A stretch of DNA of 64,000 nucleotides, taken from Cephalotrichum gorgonifer (lineage: Eukaryota > Ascomycota > Sordariomycetes > Microascales > Microascaceae). This document shows positions 47,079 to 57,900 of the stretch, in pieces. Position 1 is the stretch's first letter. Each line of letters opens with the position of its first letter. The DNA lies in the NCBI GenBank assembly GCA_900312665.1, contig ONZQ02000012.1, positions 190,540 to 254,539 on the forward strand, read 5' to 3'. The position numbers were made by a program, and so were the translations under genes. The notes beneath the pieces were generated by a model, which worked only from the letters and a program-made list of their open reading frames with translations, did not search any database and was not told the origin of the DNA.

Positions 47079-47731
47079 TTACTGCTTCACGGGGTACGAC
47101 ATACCCTCCTGGGGGGCCTGGTACTGATCCTTGACGGCGCCGGCGAGCAGTCCCTCGCGGTACTCGACCTCCTTATCCTGCTGCACCATCGAGCAGCATC
47201 CGCAGAGGCACGAGATGGCCAGATCGCTGAGGCAGTTGCCCTGGAGGTTGTACTTGGCGCGGACGTCCATGCGCTGCATGGCCATGGGGATGAGGACGAG
47301 ACCGACGCAGGAAGATCCGCAGAAGAGGAGGCACTGGAGGGATTGTTAGTTCAGGGTCTTTATGTGGTGTAATCCCTACAAGTGGCTCGGTGCCCAGGCA
47401 AAGGGCCGGGACTGAGGGCGAGAGGAGGATTGGGGAGGAGGAGAGAACTCACAGAGGTGTTGACGGGCTGGTATCCCTCCAAGTTCGCGTTCTTCCTCAT
47501 CCTGTGGTGCGTCTTGCCGAACGTGACGCAAGGGAGACACCAGGTGATGAGGCAGGTGTCGATGGGGTTGAAGCACGAGAAGAGGCCGGAGTACCACGGC
47601 TGCGAGTCCTCGGGAGACTTGGAGTTGATGACCTCACCGGGCTGGGCGAGGACCTGGTTGAAGCGTTCGGTCCATTCCTGGACGTCCTTGTTGTCGATGG
47701 GACCGGGCTGGGCGGGAGCTTGGGCGGCCAT
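47079..47731 (-). CDS. PLAC8 family cysteine-rich protein (177 aa)
   Basis: Two exons on the minus strand, 47731-47453 and 47333-47079, with a 119-bp GT-AG intron (GTGAGT donor, AACTAAC branch site). The protein has the PLAC8 layout: a Pro/Gln-rich N-terminus, then WYSGLFSCFNPIDTCLITWC, LPCVTFGK followed by a basic HHRMRK stretch, a second cysteine-rich hydrophobic part with CLLFCGSSC, and CLSDLAISCLCGCCSMVQQD near the end. PLAC8 proteins are small membrane-associated proteins implicated in cadmium tolerance, cell-size control or calcium signalling in plants, fungi and animals; the role here is open. The length is typical. A (GT)9 tract on the plus strand ends 8 bp before the start codon, so the leader probably carries a (AC)n run. 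Confidence 0.88.
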
Positions 47732-49928
47732 TATGACGGTGTGTGTGTGTGTGTGTTGGAAAAAAAGGGCGATTAATAGCTAGTAGCTGGAAGGGGTATC
47801 AAGAAGTAGACGAAGGTCTAGAATGTAAACGAGAGACTAGAATGAGTGACTGGAATCGGAGCTGAGGGCAAAGAGCGACTGGTGGTGAAAGGAGGAGGAG
47901 TAGGGAGATGGATGGAGGAGCCCTTTTCTTGATATTTATCACAGAGAGTGAACTGGAAAGCAGATACCAGGAGGGAGGAGGGACCCATGCCTGGTCCGCA
48001 AGGCACCGTCTCCAAGCTTGTGCATATGATAATTTCCTGTGGGGAGGTTCCGGAGACGCCCCGGAATAGACGGGGGAGCATCTAGAATCCCGCAAAAAGG
48101 TAAGCCTCCCTTTGCCATGCGCCCATCACTCGCGTATCCTTGTCGGGCCCAGCGAATCAAGGCGAGCAGCGGTAGGTGTGGCTTATCAACGGGTGCCTGG
48201 AACCACGAGTGATCCCTGACCTCCACGAAATTCCTAACATCGAATAAGTAATACATCTGTTGCTCAGGACCGCTCCCCAGGCGCGCCCGTTGAACCCCCT
48301 GCAAGTACTTGTAACCTTCTGAGCAACTTACACTCATCCAGTATGTAAGTGAGATCTGCGAGCCCTCCTCGATCAACCACTGGAAAGGGGCCATCTAAAA
48401 TCACTTTTTGGCCCATGATGCCCAAACCAAGCCAAACGAACCTACTTCCATCACTGACTCACCATGAAAGCCAAGATTTGAACTCAGCCTACCTACTATT
48501 GATAAACTAGAGACGAAGGAAGTCAAGGCAAAGCCGCATGTGGACCTTCGCTTGTCCTGCAGCACGCTTTCCCCAGTCCGTACCTGCACCATCCATGTCC
48601 GTTTGGGACTAGTCTTTCAGCCCGTCCTTGGCACGATTGGCCCAAACGCAGGAACCCCGGTCGATGGTCATCTCCCAACTCCCATTGCCGCCCGTCAGAC
48701 GGCAGTGTGATTCCTCCGTGGGCTCCCGTGTTCCCTGTTGTTCCATTTCCTTATCCCTTCCCAGTCTGTTTCCGAGTCTACTACGTACACTTCCGAAGCG
48801 TTGTAACACCGTGCTGCAACGGCCCACTAGAGGTTTTCTCATCTTATTCATAAATAGCCTGGCCTAACCCCTTCCAACGTCTCATTTCGCGTAACGCTCA
48901 GCCCTGGGAAGCCCCACAAGCAGGGGAGGAGGCGATTCTCAGCCCAAGGCCCCGTAAGGTTTTATGGTCTTTCCACGGGGCTCCCCCCTGGTCTTTTGCG
49001 GGTGGGCCCAGACTCCATCTCCTCCCCACCTAAAACTTCTCTTGCTGTAAGTCTTGGTGAATGGACTTGCTTACTTGTGTTCGATCGGAGGGGGATGTCG
49101 CCAATGAATGCTACTTGCATGTGAGTTGAGCTCCTTCCTCGCACTCCTCGCCCGAAACGAGAGCCAGGTAAGATTCTTATTTCCTCCCTTGTCCACTTTT
49201 CGCTCTCAGCCCTGTCCCATTCTGCACAGGGATGTTTTCTGGTTTTATCCCCCCTTTCCCTTCTTAATCTTAAGCAGGGGGTTCCTGTCTTATCGCCGCC
49301 ATAAGGCGCACTTGACAAGGGGGGGGGGGGGAGGGCATTCCAACCAGGAGAGTGCAGAATTCCGCGTGGGCGAATCAAGCTGCGAGTTGGTTTGTCCTTC
49401 GTAAGGGCGGAATCTAAGACCGCGTTTCCTTTGACAAAACAAACATCCCCCGCCGTTGAATCTTGAAATCTACCTCGTGGGCGCGACGTGGTGCGAGCTT
49501 CCCCCCCGGTGGAAAAAAAAAAGAAACCGGGATCTGGCTCTCTCCCCTTTTGTTCGCATGCGTCGTGAACCCCTGCCTGCCTTATGCACATTTCGCGCGC
49601 CGGAGTACGTGCCGTAATACTACGGAGATTGTCTTCCGATCGCTGCTGCCAGAGACCTCGGGTCCGAAATCATACGGAGAGACCAATGCCCGCTTACTGG
49701 GACGGACTTGAAATTTCTTCAACTCTGACACCATCCTTCTCCACCTGGTGGTGCCTGGAGAATGTTTCTGGCGCTCTCGATACCTCGGCCTTACCAAACC
49801 ACTCTTTTCGAACAGTGTGGCAGGTCGCCGGCTTAAGCGCCAGGGTTGATGTGATGGTGCTTCTGAAACGCTCGTAATATTATACCGGACAAGTAAAAGT
49901 GTATCAATGCCGTTATGCCCACGGACTT
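47732..49928. other. Intergenic region between PLAC8 and mutY genes
   Basis: About 2.2 kb. It includes (GT)9 at 47739-47756 directly upstream of the PLAC8 start, a G-run near 49319-49332 and a GCAAGTACTTGTAAC word at about 48301. No supportable gene is seen. Confidence 0.5.
47739..47756. repeat. (GT)9 microsatellite in the PLAC8 leader
   Basis: Dinucleotide repeat adjacent to the PLAC8 start codon; (AC)9 in the sense direction of the gene. Confidence 0.85.
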
Positions 49929-51791
49929 CTACTCGTATGTACCCCCCGCGGCCTCCTTAGCCAGCGCCCAGCACTTCCTCATCCCCGTCCCCATCGATTC
50001 CTCGTCAATGACCTCGCTCTCCTCCCAGCGCCACCTCCCGTCTGGATCGCAGCTCCCGACCTCCTCGTCGGCGAAAGTCGCATCGAAGACGTGTACGTGC
50101 ATCGTCAGCTTAATATGTGAAAACAACCACGGGATGGCCCCGAGGTCCTCCGCGTGCCTCAGCACTGCATCCGCCATGCCCGCGTGCCCGCTCCGCCGGA
50201 GTCCATCCAGGTACTTCACCGCTGCGGCCTTCCGAGCGGCGGCCTTGCCCGCGCCCGTGGAGGGCAAGGTTTGGCTGGGCAACTCCCAGAGCCCCGCGAG
50301 CAGACCCTTTTCCGGCCGGCGGTGGAGGAGGTATCTACCGTCCGCGCGACGGATGGCGCAGACGACCGTCTCCTCTTCACGGACCGGTTTCTTGATGACC
50401 TTTCGGGGGAATTTTCTGGCGTGGGCGATGGCGGTAGATAGTTCCGTCGATGTTAGCTTGCCATCTAGTAGACTGCGCTTCCGGGGGGAATCTTCTTCCT
50501 CTTCTTCCTCCTCCTTTGTCACCACATCCTCGAATGTGTCGCACATCCCACAGAGATCTTCAATGTCAACCCCTTCCTTTCGACGACTGTTGTCGCCTGC
50601 CTTGGGGGGGCCCCGGGCTATGTCGAGACCCTCGTTGAACGCACGGCATGTAGCGCTAATGGGACACGCCTCGCAGTCAGGCTTGGGCGTACACAGAGTG
50701 CTTCCGAGCTCCATGAGCGCCTGTCCCCAGCGTCCCGGCACGCCGCTAACCCGACCCGTTTCGGGATCCTCGTCCTCGCCGGCGTGCCCATCGGCAGCCG
50801 CTGCTTTGACTAGTGCATCGGCCGCGGCCCACATCACGTCAATGACCGCCTTGTCCGACTTCACGTTCCCGTAGATCCCCAGCTGCCTGCTCAGCACACG
50901 TAGCACGTTTCCATCTACCATCGGCACCGCCCGACCGAAGACAATGGACGATATCGCTCCTGCGGTATACCGCCCAACCCCTGGAACTCTCGCCTCCAGC
51001 TCCCGCGGGTCAGCTGGTAGAAGGCCGCCAAGATCCGCGTCCCCTACGACGACACCCGCCGCCTCATGTATCCGCCTCGCGCGGCTGTAATACCCGAGCC
51101 CCCTCCAGGCGAGCACCACGTCATCCACATCCGCCGCCGCCAGGTCGTGTATCGTAGGCCACTGCGCCATCCACCGATTCCAGTAGTCGATGACGACGGA
51201 CACGCGGGTCTGCTGTAGCATGATCTCGCTGATCCACACCTCGTAGGCCCGGCGCTCGAGGGCATCGTGGGGCGAGTGGGCGGGATCGAACCAGGGCTTG
51301 CGCCAGGGCATTTTGCGGGTGGTGCTCGTCGCGTCGAACCAGGAGAGGAGGGCGGCGCGGCCCGCCTGGGACTTTTCGCCTTGGAGGAGAAGGGGGCGGT
51401 GGTATGTGAGAGCATGGCGACGGTCAGGGCCGAGGTAAGGGGTGGTCGGTGGCGCAGGATGCTGCCCGAATAGCTTATCGTGGAGCTCAGTTGATCGAGG
51501 GGACGCGGACGCTGCCTTGCGCCTCTTCACCGGCCTCTCCGTTTTGATGACATCTTTTCTTCTCTTGGGCCTCGCGGGGAGAGCTGAGGGCGGGGGAGAG
51601 GGAGAGGGCGAGGGTGAAGGTGAAGGTGAAGCCGAGGGTGAAGCCGCCGGTGATATGGGAGACGCGCTTCTGCGTGCTCGACGCGTCGCGCTTCGGGGGG
51701 ATAGTGGCGCGGAAGGAGTGTTCTCTTCCGAAGCCTGGGCTGATATTCGGCTTGCTGCTGCTTGAGCGGCTTGCCTTCTGCTTGGTCGCAT
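49929..51791 (-). CDS. mutY: MutY-type A/G-specific adenine DNA glycosylase (620 aa)
   Basis: Intron-less minus-strand gene. It removes adenine mispaired with 8-oxoguanine in base-excision repair. Residues 1-100 are a disordered extension with a Ser-Pro repeat (~51-68) and a basic PKRRK...KRRK cluster (~75-92) that could be a nuclear signal. The HhH-GPD core follows: WFDATSTTRKMPWR, SEIMLQQTRV with catalytic Glu189, RGLGYYSRARR, the helix-hairpin-helix VPGVGRYTAGA, and MVDGNVLRVLSR with catalytic Asp293. The iron-sulphur ligands are Cys367, 373, 376 and 382. The C-terminal NUDIX-like 8-oxoG recognition domain (~470-610) carries AIRRADGRYLLHRRPEKGLL and GLWELPS. The first ligand spacing is C-x5-C rather than the usual C-x6-C. 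Fungal MutY homologues are often this long. Confidence 0.95.
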   Translation of the reverse strand: MRPSRRQAAQAAASRISAQASEENTPSAPLSPRSATRRARRSASPISPAASPSASPSPSPSPSPSPPPSALPARPKRRKDVIKTERPVKRRKAASASPRSTELHDKLFGQHPAPPTTPYLGPDRRHALTYHRPLLLQGEKSQAGRAALLSWFDATSTTRKMPWRKPWFDPAHSPHDALERRAYEVWISEIMLQQTRVSVVIDYWNRWMAQWPTIHDLAAADVDDVVLAWRGLGYYSRARRIHEAAGVVVGDADLGGLLPADPRELEARVPGVGRYTAGAISSIVFGRAVPMVDGNVLRVLSRQLGIYGNVKSDKAVIDVMWAAADALVKAAAADGHAGEDEDPETGRVSGVPGRWGQALMELGSTLCTPKPDCEACPISATCRAFNEGLDIARGPPKAGDNSRRKEGVDIEDLCGMCDTFEDVVTKEEEEEEEDSPRKRSLLDGKLTSTELSTAIAHARKFPRKVIKKPVREEETVVCAIRRADGRYLLHRRPEKGLLAGLWELPSQTLPSTGAGKAAARKAAAVKYLDGLRRSGHAGMADAVLRHAEDLGAIPWLFSHIKLTMHVHVFDATFADEEVGSCDPDGRWRWEESEVIDEESMGTGMRKCWALAKEAAGGTYE

Positions 51792-52233
51792 GATCGGCCG
51801 AGGTTTAACTTGAACCCCGCGAAGATAATTCGGTGGAACCTCTTCACGATGCGCCGTGGAGTGCGCGCCATCCGCGCTTGGTGAGGCCTGGGTATTAAGT
51901 GTTGTTAGTCAGCATTTGACTAACACACTCGATGGAGTACGTACCAAGCACAACCATCCATACAATCCCAATGCTGGTGAGCTCAGCATCACGACTCAAC
52001 ACACTTCAGTCCAAATCAAGGATCCATATGCTATCGTCGCAAACCTAATAATTGTATTGATTATCATCTGTATAAAAACTCCTGGAATATGTGTGGGTAT
52101 GACCAATATCTAAACCAATCTCAAACTTCCAACTCCAGGCCAGACTTCATATCTCTCAATACTCGTTCAGTGACCGACTCTCCGTGCACCCGTTGCACCC
52201 TTCCTCCAGACAGATTATGTCAAAATTCTCCGT
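51792..52233. other. Intergenic region upstream of mutY
   Basis: About 440 bp holding the mutY promoter and the 3' end of the kinase-propeller gene. It is A/T-richer than its surroundings. No gene is seen. Confidence 0.5.
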
Positions 52234-54252
52234 TTAAGACTCCCCTGAGTGAATATCGCAGCCGGCAACGAACACCGTGCCATTATCGGGTGAGAGCACG
52301 GCGCTTAGGGCGCCCCGGACCGGCACACAGATGCGTCCCATGGGTAGCGCGCCTGCGCTAGAAACAGAAACCGTCGTGCCACCTTCTCCTGACACTGCCA
52401 CTACTTTATCGCCCTTGACGGAGAAATTCATCGAGAGGTACGGACCGGGTATCTCCGTTGAGACGTCATGGAGCATTGTCCACCAGCCACGCGACCAGTC
52501 CCCCCTCGTTGGCCGTCCGAGCCAGATGCGCCCACTTCGAGTGCCGAGGGCGACGACCTCCCGGCCCGTGATGGGATGGCGGCCGCAGTAACCTCGTTGT
52601 CTTCGAAGGGATAGGGGTATTAAGCAGTTCCGTCACCCGGAAGCGCCGTGATCTCCCCGGTGGCAAGGCTGCACGAGAGGACGAGAAGGGTCGTCTCAAG
52701 TGCGGCAATGAGCCGCTCGCCGCTGGGTGAATACCCAATGCTGAGGATATATCCAGGGGGAGGGTACATGCAATGCCTCAGTACCTTATTATCCTGATAA
52801 ACACACTCGGAGACAAGCCTCCCCGAATACGCCACCTGCACTGGCCTCAAAGGGTGGGCTGCCTGCCGAATCCTGCGGACTCCGTGCGCAAGCGTCCACT
52901 CCCCGAGTATCCTGCGATGGTGAGATATAAGATTTAGATCCAACGGGGCGGACCCGTCGCCTTCCCATACCCCGAGCAGAGTATATGGAGGGGTAGTTGG
53001 CGGCTTCATGGCTCCTGTCCAAACTGGAGGCACTTCTGCTGATACCTTCCACATATCAGTGCCCATGTTAAAGAAGGCAAAATAGCCTTGGCCGCTTGTG
53101 GGGTTATCCGGTGCCACAGACTCGAGGCAGTGCGCAGACTCCCACTCTCCGAGCTGCACCCAAGGGTGACGGAGCGCGCTGGATGCGGTGAATACTCCGG
53201 CATCCGACCCAGCCTGACACAAACCCGCAAACTGGAGACCCAAGCTGCTGAGACCAGTCTCTAGGAGCCGCCGTCTTTTATCATGGTTCGAGAGACTCGA
53301 GAATGGTCTATTCCTGTGCAGTACCCAGCTAGCCGGCACCGTAAGGCGGCGTTGCGTCAACTCAAGAGTAACTAAGCCGGCTGTTCGGATGTCCTCTCGC
53401 TCGTCGTACAGATCATCCCCGGCAAACACGCATTTGCCAAAATCGGCGATTTTCACTCGCCAACCCTCTAACTGCGGAGGTGTCGACGCCACCAAGATAT
53501 TCTGCCTCTGCTAGTTAGCGCATGGCTATAATACGGAACCTCCCCGCCAAGGAAAAGCTTACGGGCGTCCGGATGTCAAGGTGAATGCACCCGTTTTCGT
53601 GCAGATACTGGATACCGCCTAGGATTTGTCGAGAGATCTCGACCGTGTCGAGCTCGGGAAAGGGTTGCTCATTGATGTAGTCCCACAATCTCCCCATGGG
53701 CATGTACTCGAGGCATAGATAGACATAATCGTCCGTCTTGTACCATCCGAAGAATTGGACGAAGAAAGACGGCCGCTCCTAAGTTTCTTGTGTAAGTATT
53801 TCAGGCTGTGTCCCGGCCGCGTTTCTTGTGGCCGCTCCCCGTCTTGCCCCGAGGAAGTACCTTGGGGACGGATGAGGAGTTCCTACCTTGGTAAGGAACG
53901 TGTTTGCGCGAATCTCGTTGTCTATTTCGGCGCTAACTTCCGACGGCTTTCTCCCGGGCCTGGATCTACGAATCTTCTTGACCTCTCTCAACACTCTGCT
54001 AGGCCCAGGGCCTGGTGCTTGGCGCTCCTGAAGGGTAATCGTGCCGAATGTGCCACGGCCAAGTGTACGGACATCTGCCCATTGTTCGGTTGGTGTCGAA
54101 TAAACTGCGGAGTGATCGTAAACATGGGGGGTTGCTTGGTTGGAAAGCCCGTGGGTGACAAGAGTTTCGCCGGAGGGGAGTTGTTTGAACTCGTACAGTG
54201 TCAACGCATCCATCTCAAAGTGTGGCAAAGAGTCCGTACGACCATGATCCAT
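52234..54252 (-). CDS. Degenerate protein kinase with C-terminal beta-propeller-like region (about 601 aa)
   Basis: Exons on the minus strand: 54252-53887, 53778-53563, 53501-52637 and, less surely, 52592-52234; introns of 108, 61 and 44 bp. The first three give a kinase fold: Gly-rich loop LGRGTFG (residues 64-70), a lysine at 92/93 in REVKKI, FVQFFGWYKTDDYVYLCLEY, ISRQILGGIQYLHENG, and the catalytic loop HLDIRTPN (188-195) formed across the second intron, then VKIADFG (to 216). The loop Lys is Arg and the Pro is displaced. After DFG only about 15 residues precede the acidic EDIRTAGLVTLEL helix, so the activation loop and APE motif are missing. Residues ~270-600 are beta-rich with WD-like pieces such as ILSIGYSPSGERLIAAL and VVALGTRSGRIWLG. 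It is probably catalytically dead or weak. The last join may instead be a stop plus frameshift, making the gene a pseudogene. Confidence 0.7.
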
Positions 54253-54977
54253 TGGGTTTGAGTGTCAGACTTCCTGATTGTGCTTGTCCGAGACAAAAAA
54301 TGAATCACTGATTGTTCCTAGGTAATAAGCATGTCTGCTGGAGGAAGGCTTGCGCCGTGTAACTCGCCTCGGGGGTATTATCGCGGGAACCTGCGGGCTC
54401 TGCTGTCGCCTCGAGGAACTGGCGACAGTAAACGGTTTTATATTCTCAAGTGAGCGATTTACAACGTCAGGGTTGGAGTGGAAGTTGCTGTTGGAGATGA
54501 TAGCGAGAACATTCTGGTGGAGGAATGGTTTACTGTTGAACTTTATGGGATTTATACTGTACCCAGAGCAGGAGGGTGTGTCTACATGAATCTACGTTCT
54601 AGGGGCTTCCTCTTTGTCGCTCTCTCCTTCTTACTGTACTGAGCGGCGTCCCTAAGGAAGAGTGTGATACGTCACATTCTGCTGGCGATATCTGGGACAC
54701 GCGGAGGACACGGCGGATTGCCAGGTGGATGCTAGGCAACATGGAATCTTTCAGGAGGGTGGAAACCCAGCAACACGAAACACCGATACAAAGGACAGGG
54801 CCCTTATCACCGCCCTCCCTCTCTCAATAAACGACAGCCTCTTGCGCGGGGACGTCGCTGGCATCAACCAAAGCAAATCGCTCACAAAGAATAAGGGCAA
54901 GCTGAAACTATTATTTTACAACTCGATCCTCCGGAGTCCACCACAGGGAACGTTCGCTTCATACGCCTAAACTACAC
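54253..54977. other. Intergenic region between the STAND and kinase genes
   Basis: About 725 bp, AT-richer than the flanking coding sequence. It contains the end of the STAND transcript and the promoter of the kinase gene. No further exon is recognised. Confidence 0.5.
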
Positions 54978-57900
54978 TCAGCACTGCTCCTCGGACCAGA
55001 ACCTCTCCCAAGCCTCCGGCCACGTCTTCTCCTTCAGCTCCGTCAGCCAGTGATGGAACGGCACCTCTTTGTCCTCGAACCTGAGGACGCCGCCCTTCAG
55101 CCCCTTCCAACCCTCGACCGGCGCTTTAATGTGCAGGTGGCCCTTGGGGCAGGCGGACTTCCAGCCATCCTCGGGCCTTCCGTCGTCCCTCTCGGCCCGC
55201 TTAGCGAAACAGGTCTGGCAGAAGTCGACATCGGTGCAGTAGTAGCACATGTAAGCGGAGCCGTCCGACCAGTTCCCGATGACTTTGCCGCAGCCGTCGC
55301 AGCCGAAGCCCCCGCTGAAGCCATCCAGATCTTCGTCCACATCTGGTGCCTGTACGTCATCTTCACCCTTGGGTCCAGCCCCTGCTTCCTCCGTTCCATC
55401 CCCTCCTTTCTTCTCTTCTACTTGTGGTTCGGATGGCGCCGGGGCTACCGAGGAATCCGTGCTCGCCCCGTTAGTCTGACCACCCTCTCCCTTCTCTCCA
55501 TCACCATCGCCTTCCTCACCCTTCTCTTCCTCAACCTTCGCCTCCGCTCCGGTGTCATTCTCCCGATTGAAGATTTCCATGTTGATAATGTAAAGCTGAC
55601 ACGTCGCCGCGATTTGAGCGTCACGCTCCAGGCCCACGAGGGCCAGCACCCGGGCTAGGATCCTCATGGTAGGCTTATCGTTCCACCCGATCTCGTCTGT
55701 CAGCGCTTTCACGCACCCGTTAAAGGTCCTCTCCAGGCCCTGCTGGAACTCAAAGGCGTCCATCTTGCGCGCCATATGCGCGAGGGGGATCACGGTCTGC
55801 GACTGCGTCGGGTCGAACTCGACGCCCATGGACTCGCTCACGCGCTTCACGAGATCCTGCATCTCACGGTACGCCGCCCTCTTGGCCCCCGGCTGCGTAG
55901 TACCCCGGAACTCCTCGAGGAGTATGTTCGTGAGGTAGAAGGACGCCAGCGTGAGGACGTTCATGGAGCCCCCTGTGTCGATGGCCCTGTTCAGGATCGA
56001 CTTGGCCTTTGCTACGGCGTCGGGCGTCCCGACGACGTCCCGATAGAAGTTCGCCCAGTTGATCGAAAGCGTGATCTCAGGCGAGAGCCCTACGATCTCG
56101 GAATAGCGGTATTTCTCGAGGACCAGCTCCGTCTCGCCCGTGTGCTTCGCCGCGTTGTGGATGTCGTCTATATTGTTATACAGGTACATGAAACTGCTGC
56201 TCTTGTTGAATGATAGGACCCGGAAGACGTCGAGGATCGTGCTCCACTCCTTTGCCCGACCTAGCTGCGGGATGAGATTGAAGTGCGAGAACTGGTCGTC
56301 CTTGTTCTTCCACTCGAGCGCCTTGTTGCAGTACTCCAAGGTTTTTGACGCGTCGTTCCGGAGCAGGTCTACCTTTGCCCTTAGCATCCAGACGTCGCGG
56401 ATAACGCTCCGACTCTTGGTGTCGTCCATGGTGCTCTCAGGGAGGTCGGCGACGAGATCGGAGGCCTTGACTATCGCAGATAGTGCGTCTTCAACCCACT
56501 TTTCGTACTTCGCCTGGAGCGTCACCTTGTCATCGCCCTCCTTACCCTCAGTTTCATCATTCCAGTCCCGGAGTCTTGACTCGGCTCTCTCTGCGAGATC
56601 AACCCGGTACTCAGCCATATGCATGTACGTCTCTATGGTATCCATGTCCGTGTCGGTGTGCTGGATCGCAATATCGAGCTGCTCGAGACACTGCTCCATC
56701 AGGTCGCTCCACCACATCGCCTTCACGATGGAGAGGTACGACTGGGCCGTCATGTCGATGTGAAGGAACGCCTTGGAGACCACCTTGTACGACTCCTCCG
56801 AGAAGCCCTCCTCCTTCTCCTCCTCGCGCTTCACAAAGTAGGTCCTCAGAGCCTCGTTCTGCTGCACGGCCGGCAGCTCGCGTCCCTGGTACAGCGCCTC
56901 GTGCGCGAATGCGAAGCAGTTGTGGATCCCGGCCTCGGACAGGGTGCCGTAGCTGGTGAGCCAGTTCGTGACGTGCGCGTCGGCCAGCTTGACGAAGACG
57001 GTCCTGGGGTTCCTCACGAACGGCCGCATCCACGCCACCGTGGCACCCGAGATGGCCGCGGACGGCATCTTGGTGGTCTTCACTGCCCACGCCTGGAGGG
57101 TCTGGAGGACGCTGTCGGCGGCCGGGCCCGAGGGCCCAAGGACGGAGGGGGGCTCGCTAGACTCCCAGTCGCGGCCGTGCTCCTCCATCCGCCGGATGGA
57201 CCCGCCCCTGTTGGACAGGATGCTGCAGATGGACTCGATGATGCGCGCGTTCTCTTCGTCGGTGAGCTCGGCGGGGTCGATTTCCTGGAGGTGCTGGCCC
57301 CAGTTCTTCGCGGCGTAGCGCTGGAGCTGCTGCTCGGCGGGGTTCGCGTTGTTGTCGCTGCCCAAGGAGAGGATGGAGTCAATGACCTCGAAGATCATGG
57401 CGTGGCCCGAGGATGCAGAGCTACGGAGCTTGTCGCCGCCCAGGTTGTCGGTGGGCTTGAAGTAGGCCCGTAGGCCCTTCTCCTGGAAGCCGAGGAGGAC
57501 CTGGAGGTCCTCGGTGGTGTCCTCGTCTTCGTCGGCGGCCTTGTCGTCGTCGAACTTGTCGCTGTCGCTGTCGTCTTGGCTCTCGTTGTCGTTCTCGTCT
57601 TTGGCATTGGAAAGGCGGAGGAGTCTGATGAACGGGGTTAAGAAGAATCCTGACGATGGGGGATGCGGGAGGGGGGCTTTTCTTTGTCTTTTCTTTGCGG
57701 GGCGGGGAATTGAGCTCCTTTCTTACCTGGCACAGCGGTTCTCCAACTCCTCGTCTATGCTAATGTTATTATCGTTGGCGATAAAGTTCAGGAGCTTGCT
57801 GGCAGAGCCGAGACTGAGGGAATCCTTGGAGTACGCGAGCCACGCGAAGAACTTCCTCAGGACCAGGATATCCTGCTCACTGCGGCCCTTCTGGCAGTCG

